DNA of 64,000 bases from Flavobacteriales bacterium (GTDB lineage: Bacteria; Bacteroidota; Bacteroidia; CAIKAF01): positions 1,428,016-1,492,015 of the forward strand of contig JAGYKD010000001.1 of the NCBI GenBank assembly GCA_018401695.1. The letters run 5' to 3'. The notes under the pieces were generated by a model. That model was given only the letters and a program-made list of their open reading frames with translations. It did no database searches and was not told where the DNA came from. Made by a program: the position numbers and the translations under genes. How positions within the stretch are numbered: the stretch's first letter is position 1; every line of letters starts with the position of its first letter. Positions 1 to 7,783 of this stretch are shown piece by piece.

Positions 1-105
1 GTTTGGGCTGCAAAGCCACGGCCTGTGGGGGTTCCGCAAAGCTCCACCTCCTCGGCTCGGGCTTTGCTAGCCCTCACTTGCAGGCGCTCCCGGGTTCCAT
101 CCCCG
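1..105 (+). repeat. GC-rich intergenic repeat, family C copy 1 (5' truncated by window start)
   Basis: A GC-rich, non-coding stretch with the core GGTTCCGCAAAGCTCCACC near position 30. The same core recurs at about 9.7, 41.5 and 61.6 kb (see those entries). The short open frames here are not gene-like. The flanking 106-202 is AT-rich promoter sequence for the next gene. Confidence 0.6.
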
Positions 106-169
106 GCCGAAAAATTCAAGAAATGATGCCGCATTTTTCATATTTCGTGTGTCTTTCATACGGATTTCG

Positions 170-177
170 TATTTTTG
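170..177 (+). promoter_or_regulatory. Putative -7 box (TAnnTTTG) of the porP/sprF-like gene
   Basis: TATTTTTG matches the Bacteroidota TAnnTTTG consensus exactly and lies 25 bases before the ATG at 203. No good TTTG -33 box is present at the expected distance, only TTTC-like bases near 145, so this is a moderate prediction. Confidence 0.4.
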
Positions 178-202
178 AACGTTTGACAGACAAAATACCC
201 TC

Positions 203-1171
203 ATGGTAAAACAATACCTTCTCACTGTGGTTGCTGCCTGCATGGCTTGGTCATTGACCACTACAGCGCATGCTCAGGATCCGCAGTTTAGTCAGTTCTA
301 CGCCAACCAAATTTATTTGAACCCGGCGTTTGCAGGATCGGTGCGCTGCCCCAGAGTATCGCTCAATTACCGAAACCAATGGACCGCCATTTCCGGTAAT
401 TACCAAACCATGGCTGCTTCTTACGACCAACATTTCGATGCCCTCCAAGGAGGAATTGGCATTCGGTTGATGCGCGACCAGGCAGGTACCAGCACCATTA
501 CCTCCCATAATGTGGCAGTTTCCTATTCTTACCTTATTAAGTTAAACCGAAAAGTGAATTTGAGGTTGGCTGCTGAAGTAGGCTTTTTACAGCGTAGCCT
601 CAATACCGATAACCTAACCTTTGGCGACCAAATCGATGACCGATACGGCTTTATTTATGCCACGCAAGAGGTGTTCGATAACGACGAAAAGCTTTTCGCC
701 GATTTTGCAGCAGGTGCTTTGTTGTACAACCAAATTTTTTACGGCGGTTTTGCTTTCCATCACATCACCGAACCTAACGAAGGTTTCTTAGGAAGCTCTG
801 CGCTGCCTTTTAAATTCACTACCCACTTTGGAGCTATGATTCCTTTGGGAAAAAAGCGCAAGTACGCCGGCGATTTGTTCATTTCTCCCAATATTTTGTT
901 CCAATTGCAACAATCCTTCTACCAACTTAATGTTGGTTTGTATGCAGGTAAAGGTCCCATCGTTGGTGGTATATGGTACCGCAACAACGATTCCTTCATT
1001 GCATTGGTTGGTTTACAGCGCGATACCTGGAGAATTGGTTACTCGTATGATGTTACCATTTCTCGTTTGACCAACCGCACCGCCGGTTCGCATGAATTGT
1101 CGCTCGGTTTCAAAATCCCTTGCAAACCCGCGCGTCGCAGATTCCGAACCGTGCGTTGCCCATCGTTCTGA
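203..1171 (+). CDS. PorP/SprF family type IX secretion system membrane protein
   Basis: 322 aa outer-membrane protein of the PorP/SprF family, which in Bacteroidota is linked to T9SS and gliding machinery and to surface-adhesin export. The sequence shows a signal peptide (cleavage likely after AHA, residue 24), the diagnostic mature N-terminus with QDPQFSQFYANQIYLNPAFAG, and alternating beta-strand segments ending in a short basic tail. Length is typical of the family. It is followed after 58 bases by a gldJ-type lipoprotein gene, a pairing known near porU in related genomes. Whether it is PorP itself or one of the many paralogues cannot be decided from the sequence, so no symbol is given. 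Confidence 0.85.
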   Translation: MVKQYLLTVVAACMAWSLTTTAHAQDPQFSQFYANQIYLNPAFAGSVRCPRVSLNYRNQWTAISGNYQTMAASYDQHFDALQGGIGIRLMRDQAGTSTITSHNVAVSYSYLIKLNRKVNLRLAAEVGFLQRSLNTDNLTFGDQIDDRYGFIYATQEVFDNDEKLFADFAAGALLYNQIFYGGFAFHHITEPNEGFLGSSALPFKFTTHFGAMIPLGKKRKYAGDLFISPNILFQLQQSFYQLNVGLYAGKGPIVGGIWYRNNDSFIALVGLQRDTWRIGYSYDVTISRLTNRTAGSHELSLGFKIPCKPARRRFRTVRCPSF

Positions 1172-1229
1172 TTTGTTTTCAACAATTTTTCATAATTTTC
1201 CACGTTCTAAAGACAGAAATTCGCCAAAA

Positions 1230-2792
1230 ATGAATACCCAACAATCTTTCTTAATCGCTGTCGGAGCCGGCCTCCTTCTTGCCTCTTGCGGCGGAAATAA
1301 AGGGGGGATGTCTGCTACTACCGGCTGGGCCTACAACGACTACAAAAACGGTGGTTTCGAGGTAATGCCTTACATAGAGCAGGAAACAGGCCCCGGCCTT
1401 GTCCTTATTGAAGGTGGTACCTTTGTTATGGGCCAGGTAGAACAAGATGTCCTTTACGAATACGACAACATGCCCCGAAGGGTAACGGTCTCTTCCTTTT
1501 ATATGGACGAAGCCGAAGTTTCTAATATTGCCTACCTCGAATACCTGCACTGGGTAAAACGTGTATTCGGCGAAGATTATCCGGAAGTCCTCAAAAAAGC
1601 AATGCCCGATACGCTGGTTTGGCGCTCCAAACTCGGATTTAATGAGCCTTATGTTGAAAACTACCTAAGGCATCCCGCCTATCATTTCTACCCCGTTGTA
1701 GGCGTCAATTGGGTGCAGGCTACCGATTTTTGTGCGTGGAGAACCGATAGGGTGAATGAGCAAATCCTCATTCGTGAGCGCATCATGGTGCACCACCCTC
1801 TGGAGCAAATTGCCGAAGAAAACTTCAATACCGAATCCTACCTTGCCGGTCAATATGAGCTGGGTCTTAACGACAAACAACGTTATCAGCCCATCAACCT
1901 GGTTACCGGTGAAACCCGCAAAGTAAAATGGGAAGACGGAATTTTGCTTCCAAAATATCGCCTCCCAACAGAAGCCGAATGGGAATACGCAGCACTTGCT
2001 TTGGTAGGTAACACCGATCCAAGTACAGACCGTGAAATCATCAAGGAAAAGCGTTTGTACCCTTGGAGTGGTCACATTGCACGTAACCCCAACGATAAGT
2101 TTAAAGGCGATTTCTTGGCCAACTTCCGTCGTGGTCGTGGAGACTATATGGGTAGTGCCGGTCGTTTGAACGATATGGCCGATATCACCGCGCCTGTCTA
2201 TTATTATTGGCCCAACGACTTTGGCCTTTACCACATGGCCGGAAACGTTTCCGAATGGGTAATGGATGTTTACCGTCCCTTGTCCATGATGGATATGGAC
2301 GAATTCCGTCCGGTGCGTGGCAATATCTTCAAAAAGAAACTGATCGACGACGAAGGTTTCTTGGCAGAGAAAGACAGCCTGGGACGCCTTCAATACGTAA
2401 ACGTTACTGAGGACGATGCTGCCGATCGCCGCAATTATACCCGCGCCAACTATCTGGATTACCAAGACGGCGACTACAACTCTTCTATTTATTACAACGA
2501 CGAAACCTTCCAAGAGCCCGAGCGTAGCAATGACTTGATGTATGAGTTTGGAACTACCACACTCATCAACAACAAAGCCCGCGTAGTAAAAGGTGGGTCA
2601 TGGAAAGACCCCGCCTATTGGATGGTTCCCGGTACACGTCGCTTCATGGATGAGGAAACCGCCATGGATTGGATTGGATTCCGTTGCGCCATGGATAGAA
2701 TTGGTAGCCCCATGGGTATTGGTAAAAATACCCGATACAAACACCGGGGAGGCGAACAGTACGGAAAAGATCCCGGTAAAATCAGGCGATAA
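1230..2792 (+). CDS. gldJ: Gliding motility / T9SS lipoprotein GldJ (SUMF1-like fold)
   Basis: 520 aa lipoprotein from the ATG at 1230. The longer open frame starting at 1092 overlaps the previous gene and lacks a signal peptide. The signal peptide ends in a lipobox LASC with Cys20. After it comes the TTGW...GGF segment and GPGLVLIEGGTFVMG, which opens the formylglycine-generating-enzyme (SUMF1) domain; GNVSEWV and VKGGSW lie near the end. GldJ and its paralogue GldK share this domain. I favour GldJ because of the TTGW/GGF N-terminus, the length over 500 aa, and because no gldL, gldM or gldN follows (a terminator does). In Flavobacterium, GldJ is needed for gliding and stabilises GldK in T9SS. 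GldK remains the alternative. Confidence 0.8.
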   Translation: MNTQQSFLIAVGAGLLLASCGGNKGGMSATTGWAYNDYKNGGFEVMPYIEQETGPGLVLIEGGTFVMGQVEQDVLYEYDNMPRRVTVSSFYMDEAEVSNIAYLEYLHWVKRVFGEDYPEVLKKAMPDTLVWRSKLGFNEPYVENYLRHPAYHFYPVVGVNWVQATDFCAWRTDRVNEQILIRERIMVHHPLEQIAEENFNTESYLAGQYELGLNDKQRYQPINLVTGETRKVKWEDGILLPKYRLPTEAEWEYAALALVGNTDPSTDREIIKEKRLYPWSGHIARNPNDKFKGDFLANFRRGRGDYMGSAGRLNDMADITAPVYYYWPNDFGLYHMAGNVSEWVMDVYRPLSMMDMDEFRPVRGNIFKKKLIDDEGFLAEKDSLGRLQYVNVTEDDAADRRNYTRANYLDYQDGDYNSSIYYNDETFQEPERSNDLMYEFGTTTLINNKARVVKGGSWKDPAYWMVPGTRRFMDEETAMDWIGFRCAMDRIGSPMGIGKNTRYKHRGGEQYGKDPGKIRR

Positions 2793-2811
2793 ATCGAAGT
2801 ACAATATGTGC

Positions 2812-2848
2812 AAAATCAGGTACGCTTAAGCGTACCTGATTTTTTTTT
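2812..2848 (+). terminator. Rho-independent terminator after gldJ
   Basis: A near-perfect palindrome, with stem ATCAGGTACGC pairing with GCGTACCTGAT around a TTAA centre, is followed by eight to nine T on the plus strand (2840-2848). It lies 20 bases after the gldJ stop and closes the unit, so gldJ is not cotranscribed with anything downstream. Confidence 0.9.
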
Positions 2849-2851
2849 GTA

Positions 2852-3090
2852 CCGGACTTTAGGTCTAGGCACTGGCGCGCAAGCTCCTTATGTAAAGCTT
2901 AGGCCTTTGGGGTCAAAGTGCCGCAAAGATAGCACGTGGCAGGGATGGAGCCGATAGCCCACAGCCACTGAGGCTGGACCTTCGTGGAGCGTGGTGGCTT
3001 GCCCCGATTTTTCGGGGAAGCCCACCTAAGCCCCGCAGGACCTGCCTTAGGGGCGAGGACTAAAGGCGAGAGCCCGTAAGCCACCCAAAA
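2852..3090. repeat. GC-rich structured intergenic region
   Basis: Non-coding, GC-rich stretch between convergent genes. It contains a clear hairpin at about 2991-3027 (GGTGGCTT..CCCCGA with TCGGGG..AAGCCCACC, T-rich loop) and a second imperfect one just after it (CCTAAG..CCCGCAGG / CCTGCC..TTAGGGG). It resembles the other structured elements of the window in base composition, but I could not align it to one of the named families. Confidence 0.4.
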
Positions 3091-3096
3091 AATCTT

Positions 3097-4191
3097 CTAG
3101 TTCTTTCCAACAATATAGCGCGCTGCTTTTTCGGAGCAACCCGAACGGCCTAGTATTTTCCTAAGCTCTTGGTAATGTTTCAATTGTTTGCTCCGGCCTT
3201 GGAGACTCAGCAGTTTTTGTGTTTCCAATTTCAGGCGTTCAGGACTGAGCTCCTTTTGGATTAGTTCTGGAATGGCGGTTTGCTGCAAGAGCAAATTCAC
3301 CAGGGAAATCCAAGGGACTTGTATTAAGCGACGTGCAATGGCAACGGAAACAGCACTTGCACGGTAGCAAACCACTTGAGGAACCCCCATTAACGCTGTT
3401 TCTAAAGTGGCCGTTCCTGAAGTAACCCAAGCGATATCGGCTTTACGGAGAAGCGCATTGGTTTGGTCTTTGCGTAGTTTCACTTGAAGCTTTGGATGTT
3501 GGCTTAGGTGTTTTTGGTACAAGCTTTCATCTAAATGGCTCATGCCGGCTATTTCGGCGTGCAGTTCAGGAAGCAGTTCCAGACTTTGAAGCATGATGGG
3601 GAGCACTTTTTCGACCTCTTTGGCGCGGCTTCCCGGTAACATCACGAGCTTGGCCGGATTGTTGATTTGTTTTTCAGGACCTTGATTTAGATCGGGTCGG
3701 TCGAGCAAAGGGTTACCCACATAGTGTACATTGACCTTATACTTTGTATAGAAATCTACCTCAAAGGGGAAAATAACCAAAACTTGACGGCAATACTTAC
3801 GTAAACTATGCACGCGGCTGCTGTGCCAAGCCCAAACTTGAGGAGGAATAAAATAATCGACCCGAAATCCCTGTTTGGCAGCCCATTTCATGATCCTAAA
3901 ATTGAATCCGGGGTAATCTACAGGAACCACAACATCGGGTTTGAAACTTTGAATATCTCGCTGTACGGCCTTTATTTGGCGTAGGATTTTTGGTAAATGC
4001 CTAAGGATTTCTGCAAAGCCCATAAAATTTTGTTCGCGGAGGTGCACAAAGAGCTCCATGCCTTCTTTTTGGCAAGCATCTCCTCCCATGCCTCTGAATT
4101 CGGCTTCCGGGTCAAGCGTTCGTATGGCCTGAATGAGTCCGGCCGCATGTTGGTCTCCGGAAGATTCTCCGGCAAGCAGATAATACTTCAT
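3097..4191 (-). CDS. lpxB: Lipid-A-disaccharide synthase
   Basis: 364 aa GT19 glycosyltransferase that joins UDP-2,3-diacylglucosamine to lipid X, giving the tetraacyl disaccharide of lipid A on the inner face of the cytoplasmic membrane. Visible signatures are the N-terminal AGESSGDQHA (residues 7-16), FRGMGG, VDYPGFNFRI, PPQVWAWHSSR, VGNPLLD and the LPGSRAKEV segment of the nucleotide-sugar domain. Length is close to the family norm of about 380 aa. It is the last gene of a minus-strand surE / small membrane protein / lpxB unit, with only three bases between it and the upstream gene. This fits a Gram-negative outer membrane. Confidence 0.95.
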   Translation of the reverse strand: MKYYLLAGESSGDQHAAGLIQAIRTLDPEAEFRGMGGDACQKEGMELFVHLREQNFMGFAEILRHLPKILRQIKAVQRDIQSFKPDVVVPVDYPGFNFRIMKWAAKQGFRVDYFIPPQVWAWHSSRVHSLRKYCRQVLVIFPFEVDFYTKYKVNVHYVGNPLLDRPDLNQGPEKQINNPAKLVMLPGSRAKEVEKVLPIMLQSLELLPELHAEIAGMSHLDESLYQKHLSQHPKLQVKLRKDQTNALLRKADIAWVTSGTATLETALMGVPQVVCYRASAVSVAIARRLIQVPWISLVNLLLQQTAIPELIQKELSPERLKLETQKLLSLQGRSKQLKHYQELRKILGRSGCSEKAARYIVGKN

Positions 4192-4194
4192 GGC

Positions 4195-4509
4195 CTAAAA
4201 CCAGCCCTCTTCGGCGCCAAGCACCAGCACCACATTAATGAACGCAAAAATAAAGGTAATGAGCAGTATTCCTTTTCCGGTTTGTTCGTAACGTTTATTG
4301 ACCATGTACAAGCGAAAAGGAAGCAAATTGGCCGCTACAGCTATGAATCCGAGCACATCGGTAGACACCGGAATTCGGACTTTAAGAAAGTCCATAAGGA
4401 AAATGGAAAGCCCAACGATAAGCGCAAAGGCAAGTGCAGGTACGGCAATTCCCAAGGCCGCTCCAAAAACCAACTGGTCTTTATCGAAGAAACGTTTAAT
4501 GCTATTCAT
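4195..4509 (-). CDS. Small conserved membrane protein between surE and lpxB
   Basis: 104 aa. Three hydrophobic segments (about residues 14-38, 48-68 and 78-98) suggest an integral membrane protein with short loops. It sits between surE and lpxB with three-base gaps on both sides, so it is very probably cotranscribed with them. I recognise no domain; related small proteins occupy the same slot in other Bacteroidota, but their function is unknown to me. Confidence 0.75.
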   Translation of the reverse strand: MNSIKRFFDKDQLVFGAALGIAVPALAFALIVGLSIFLMDFLKVRIPVSTDVLGFIAVAANLLPFRLYMVNKRYEQTGKGILLITFIFAFINVVLVLGAEEGWF

Positions 4510-4512
4510 GGT

Positions 4513-5289
4513 TTAAGGCTGTAGGTTCCATTGGCTTATTTCAGGAATGGCCTTGTAGGCGGTAATGTCTATTTGGACTGGGACAACAGAGATGTAACCG
4601 TTTGCCAGGGCGTGTTCGTCGGTATCTTTTCCTTGGTCCATATTTTTAAAAACGCCGGTAAGCCAAAAGTATTTTCCGCCTCTTGGGTCAACACGCTCGT
4701 CGAGTTCTTCCACCCATTGTGCTCTGGCTTGGCGGCAAACTTCAACACCTTTAATAGGTCCCTTGTCAGGTCCGGGGATATTTACATTGAGGCAAACCCC
4801 TTTAGGAAGGCCATTCTGAAGCACTTGTTTGGTCAAATGCTGTACATAGGGAATAGCCGGTTGAAAATCTGCATCGTAGCTGTAATCGCACAGAGAAAAA
4901 CCAATGGAGGGAATGCCCTCAATACAACCCTCAACAGCGGCGGACATGGTGCCGGAATAGATAACGTTGATGGAGGAGTTGCTTCCATGGTTTATTCCGG
5001 AAACAATTAAATCTATGGGCCTCTCAGCGAGATGACTCACGGCTACCTTTATGCAGTCAACCGGAGTGCCCGTGCATGAGTATTTGGGAAAATCCGGGTC
5101 GTGCTTGATTTGGTTTACACGCAGGGTGGCGTTTATGGTAATGGCATGGCCCATACCGGATTGAGGACTGTCGGGAGCAACCACCAAAATATCTCCAAGG
5201 GGCAATACGGCATCGATAAGGGCTTGAATGCCGGGAGCAAAAATGCCATCGTCGTTACATACCAGAATGAGGGGACGTTTTTTAGCCAT
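4513..5289 (-). CDS. surE: 5'/3'-nucleotidase SurE
   Basis: 258 aa metal-dependent phosphatase that removes phosphate from nucleoside 5'- and 3'-monophosphates and is tied to stationary-phase survival in other bacteria. The N-terminus has ILVCNDDGIFAPGI with the paired metal-binding aspartates (residues 13-14), then VVAPDSPQSGMGHAIT, and SGINHGSN with the conserved Asn. CTGTPVDCIK is also typical. Length is normal. It is the first gene of the minus-strand unit that continues into the small membrane protein and lpxB. Confidence 0.95.
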   Translation of the reverse strand: MAKKRPLILVCNDDGIFAPGIQALIDAVLPLGDILVVAPDSPQSGMGHAITINATLRVNQIKHDPDFPKYSCTGTPVDCIKVAVSHLAERPIDLIVSGINHGSNSSINVIYSGTMSAAVEGCIEGIPSIGFSLCDYSYDADFQPAIPYVQHLTKQVLQNGLPKGVCLNVNIPGPDKGPIKGVEVCRQARAQWVEELDERVDPRGGKYFWLTGVFKNMDQGKDTDEHALANGYISVVPVQIDITAYKAIPEISQWNLQP

Positions 5290-5488
5290 GGGGCAAAGGT
5301 AGCATAAAGCAAAGCTTTGACCGCTCGTTGTGGCATTGTGTGGCTCAAGTCAAAAGCCAAACAATATCGGATGATGCGTTACCAGAAACCTGCTAAAGCC
5401 ATGCATGCCTTGTGTTTTGGGATTTTTAACGTGTGAAAAAGAAACCAAAGGATGGTAGTTTGCGTAAAAAAGACCAATTTTACATTCT

Positions 5489-5496
5489 TAAATTTG
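5489..5496 (+). promoter_or_regulatory. Putative -7 box just upstream of the Zn-peptidase gene
   Basis: TAAATTTG is an exact TAnnTTTG match and ends 8 bases before the ATG at 5505. If used, transcription would begin close to the start codon. A TTTG at 5459 is too far upstream (26-base spacer) to be a standard -33 partner, so support is partial. Confidence 0.4.
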
Positions 5497-5504
5497 AACA
5501 ATCG

Positions 5505-6191
5505 ATGGTATTTGTCATCATTATAGGATTCATGCTTTTGAGCATGTTGGTGGGTATGGCACTCAAGAACCGATTTAATGCCTACACCAAAATTCCATTA
5601 CGGAGTGGCTTGAGCGGCAGAGAAATTGCCGAGAAAATGCTTCGTGACAGCGGTATCAACGATGTACAGGTTACTTGCGTGCAAGGAAAACTGACGGACC
5701 ACTACAATCCTGCCAATAAAACGGTGAATTTGAGTCCTGAGGTGTACGAAGGACGGTCTGTGTCTGCAGCTGCCGTTGCCGCGCATGAAGTAGGTCATGC
5801 GGTACAGCATGCCACTGCCTATCCATTTTTGCAGTTTCGTTCGGCTTTGGTTCCATTGGTTGCATTTTCGCAGCAAATTATCCAGTTCGTATTTATCGCG
5901 TCTATATTTGGTGCCTTTGTTTTTAAAGGCTTTGGAGATACGGCATTGCTCATTGTAATTATTGCGCAAGGGGCAATTACCTTATTCAGCTTAATCACTT
6001 TGCCGGTGGAGTTTGATGCCACACGTAGAGGCTTGGTTTGGTTGAATGGGACCGGCCTTACTTATGGAGAGGAGCACACCAAAGCCACCAAAGCTTTGGG
6101 ATTAGCGGCAATGACATATGTAATTGCAGCCTTGTCTTCTTTGACTTTGCTGTTGTATTACGTTATGCTATTTATGGGAAGGAGGGACTAA
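5505..6191 (+). CDS. Zinc metallopeptidase, YugP family
   Basis: 228 aa membrane-bound peptidase. AAHEVGHAVQH carries the HExxH zinc motif. The N-terminal helix (MVFVIIIGFMLLSMLVG), the LTDHYNPANKTVNLSPEVY stretch before the active site and two or three helices after it match the YugP-type neutral zinc metallopeptidases. I chose the ATG at 5505 because homologues start at the membrane helix and a TAnnTTTG box lies just before it. A GTG at 5433 would add 24 charged residues. The gene ends convergently with, and overlaps by 4 bases, the flavoprotein gene. The substrate is unknown. Confidence 0.85.
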   Translation: MVFVIIIGFMLLSMLVGMALKNRFNAYTKIPLRSGLSGREIAEKMLRDSGINDVQVTCVQGKLTDHYNPANKTVNLSPEVYEGRSVSAAAVAAHEVGHAVQHATAYPFLQFRSALVPLVAFSQQIIQFVFIASIFGAFVFKGFGDTALLIVIIAQGAITLFSLITLPVEFDATRRGLVWLNGTGLTYGEEHTKATKALGLAAMTYVIAALSSLTLLLYYVMLFMGRRD

Positions 6192-7615
6192 ACTTCCTCG
6201 TCGGGAAATATTTTGCCCGGATTTAAAATCCCTGTAGGATCAAATAGCTTTTTGATGCCACGCATTAGGGTTAATGCCGTCGGAGAAAGCGCAATATCCA
6301 TATAGTTTTTTTGCACCCACCCTATGCCATGTTCTCCGGAAAGTGTGCCTCCAAGAGATTTTACATAAGCGAACAATTCTCGGATGGCTTTTGGGAGTTC
6401 GTTTTCCCAAGCTTCTTGGCTAAGGTTTCCTCGAATGATATTGACATGAAGGTTTCCGTCTCCGGCGTGGCCATAACAAACCGATTCGAAACCGTAGGTT
6501 TTTCCTAGCTCCTTTACTTTTTGGAGCAATGCGGGGAGTTGAAAGCGGGGTACAACGGTGTCCTCTTCTTTGTAAATGGAGTGGCTTTTTACAGCTTCGC
6601 CAATGGCCCTTCGCACTTTCCATAAGGCCTCCTTTTCTGAGGCAGAGGTTGCCATCCAAATATCGGAGGGGGCAAAGGAGTCTAAGACATGGGTGATGCC
6701 CTCGCACTGGTTCATAAGCTCCTCTTCCGAGTTTCCGTCGACTTCAATAAGCAGCATGGCTTTGGCTTCGTCGGGAAGCGGAAAACTTAAGTCGCTTCGG
6801 TATTTTAAAGTAAACACAATGCCTTCTCTTTCCATGAATTCCAGGGCAGAAGGGCATAATCCGGCTCGAAAAACCGCACTTACTGCCTCACAGGCTTTTT
6901 CGGGAGATACAAAGGGAACCAGCATAAGCCAGTTCATTTTAGGCAGGGGGATAAGTTTAAGGTCGATTCGAGTAATAATACCCAAGGTTCCCTCGGAGCC
7001 AACCATGAGCTGGGTTAGATTGTAGCCGGTGGCGTTTTTGAGCACCTTTGCACCTGTTTCCATGATGGTGCCGTTAGGCAAAACGACTTCCAAGTTAAGC
7101 ACATAGTCTTTGGATACTCCATATTTCACAGCTCTTGGTCCACCGGAGGATTCTGCCAGATTTCCGCCAATAAAGGAGGATCCTCGGCTTGAGGGGTCGG
7201 GCGGGTAAAACAGCCCTTTGGTTTCAACCAACTCTTGCAATTGTTGGGTAATAATCCCAGGTTGCACCGATACTTGCAGGTTGTTTTCGTCCAAATGCAG
7301 CACCTGATTCATTTTGGCCATGGCAAGTACAACTCCGCCATACACAGGCAATGCTCCACCACTAAGGCCGGTTCCGGCTCCTCTGGGGGTAACCGGCAGG
7401 TTTCTATGAAAGCAGTGCTTCATTATGGCAGCTACTTCTTGGGTTTCCCTTGGTAAAAGCACAATAGCCGGCAAGAAGCTTAAATCTTCCGTATAATCTT
7501 TCGCAGCGGCTTCCAGACTGTTTTTGTCTGTTTTTACGCATTCCGGGGGCAGAATCTCCAGGAAGAAATCTATATCTGTTGAATTCAGCAGGTTATAGGA
7601 GATAAGATTTGCCAT
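6188..7615 (-). CDS. FAD-linked oxidase, GlcD / D-lactate dehydrogenase type
   Basis: 475 aa flavoprotein. The N-terminal FAD-binding domain of the PCMH type is marked by VTPRGAGTGLSGGALP and YPPDPSSRGSSFIGGNLAESSGG; the C-terminal FAD-linked oxidase domain has CYGHAGDGNLHVNI and LSGEHGIG. Such enzymes oxidise 2-hydroxy acids such as glycolate or D-lactate. There is no separate iron-sulfur GlcF gene next to it, so the exact substrate and electron acceptor cannot be read off. No signal peptide is visible, so it is cytoplasmic or membrane-peripheral. Confidence 0.88.
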   Translation of the reverse strand: MANLISYNLLNSTDIDFFLEILPPECVKTDKNSLEAAAKDYTEDLSFLPAIVLLPRETQEVAAIMKHCFHRNLPVTPRGAGTGLSGGALPVYGGVVLAMAKMNQVLHLDENNLQVSVQPGIITQQLQELVETKGLFYPPDPSSRGSSFIGGNLAESSGGPRAVKYGVSKDYVLNLEVVLPNGTIMETGAKVLKNATGYNLTQLMVGSEGTLGIITRIDLKLIPLPKMNWLMLVPFVSPEKACEAVSAVFRAGLCPSALEFMEREGIVFTLKYRSDLSFPLPDEAKAMLLIEVDGNSEEELMNQCEGITHVLDSFAPSDIWMATSASEKEALWKVRRAIGEAVKSHSIYKEEDTVVPRFQLPALLQKVKELGKTYGFESVCYGHAGDGNLHVNIIRGNLSQEAWENELPKAIRELFAYVKSLGGTLSGEHGIGWVQKNYMDIALSPTALTLMRGIKKLFDPTGILNPGKIFPDEEV

Positions 7616-7783
7616 GTTTGTGTGTTAAATATGGTTAATGCAACCCTTGTACAAAAGAGATGAAAGCCTATATATAACTGTATTTCAAAGGCTTTTTGCA
7701 AATAGGAGAACGCTGCATGTCAAGAATAAGTAAAACAAAGGTAAAGGCGGTCTGTTCCAATAGGAAATAGCAAATCCAAACTT

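Noticed and set aside
85-112. tRNA-like T-arm (GGGTTCCATCCCCGGC)
   Set aside because: No acceptor, D or anticodon arm can be folded around it; it belongs to the repeat family.
1665-2513. Long minus-strand open frame of 282 codons inside gldJ
   Set aside because: Lies wholly antisense to a well-supported gene and shows no protein-like domain; a codon-use shadow.
1230-2792. GldK as the identity of the SUMF1 lipoprotein
   Set aside because: Length above 500 aa, the TTGW/GGF N-terminus and absence of gldLMN behind it fit GldJ better; kept as an alternative in the annotation.
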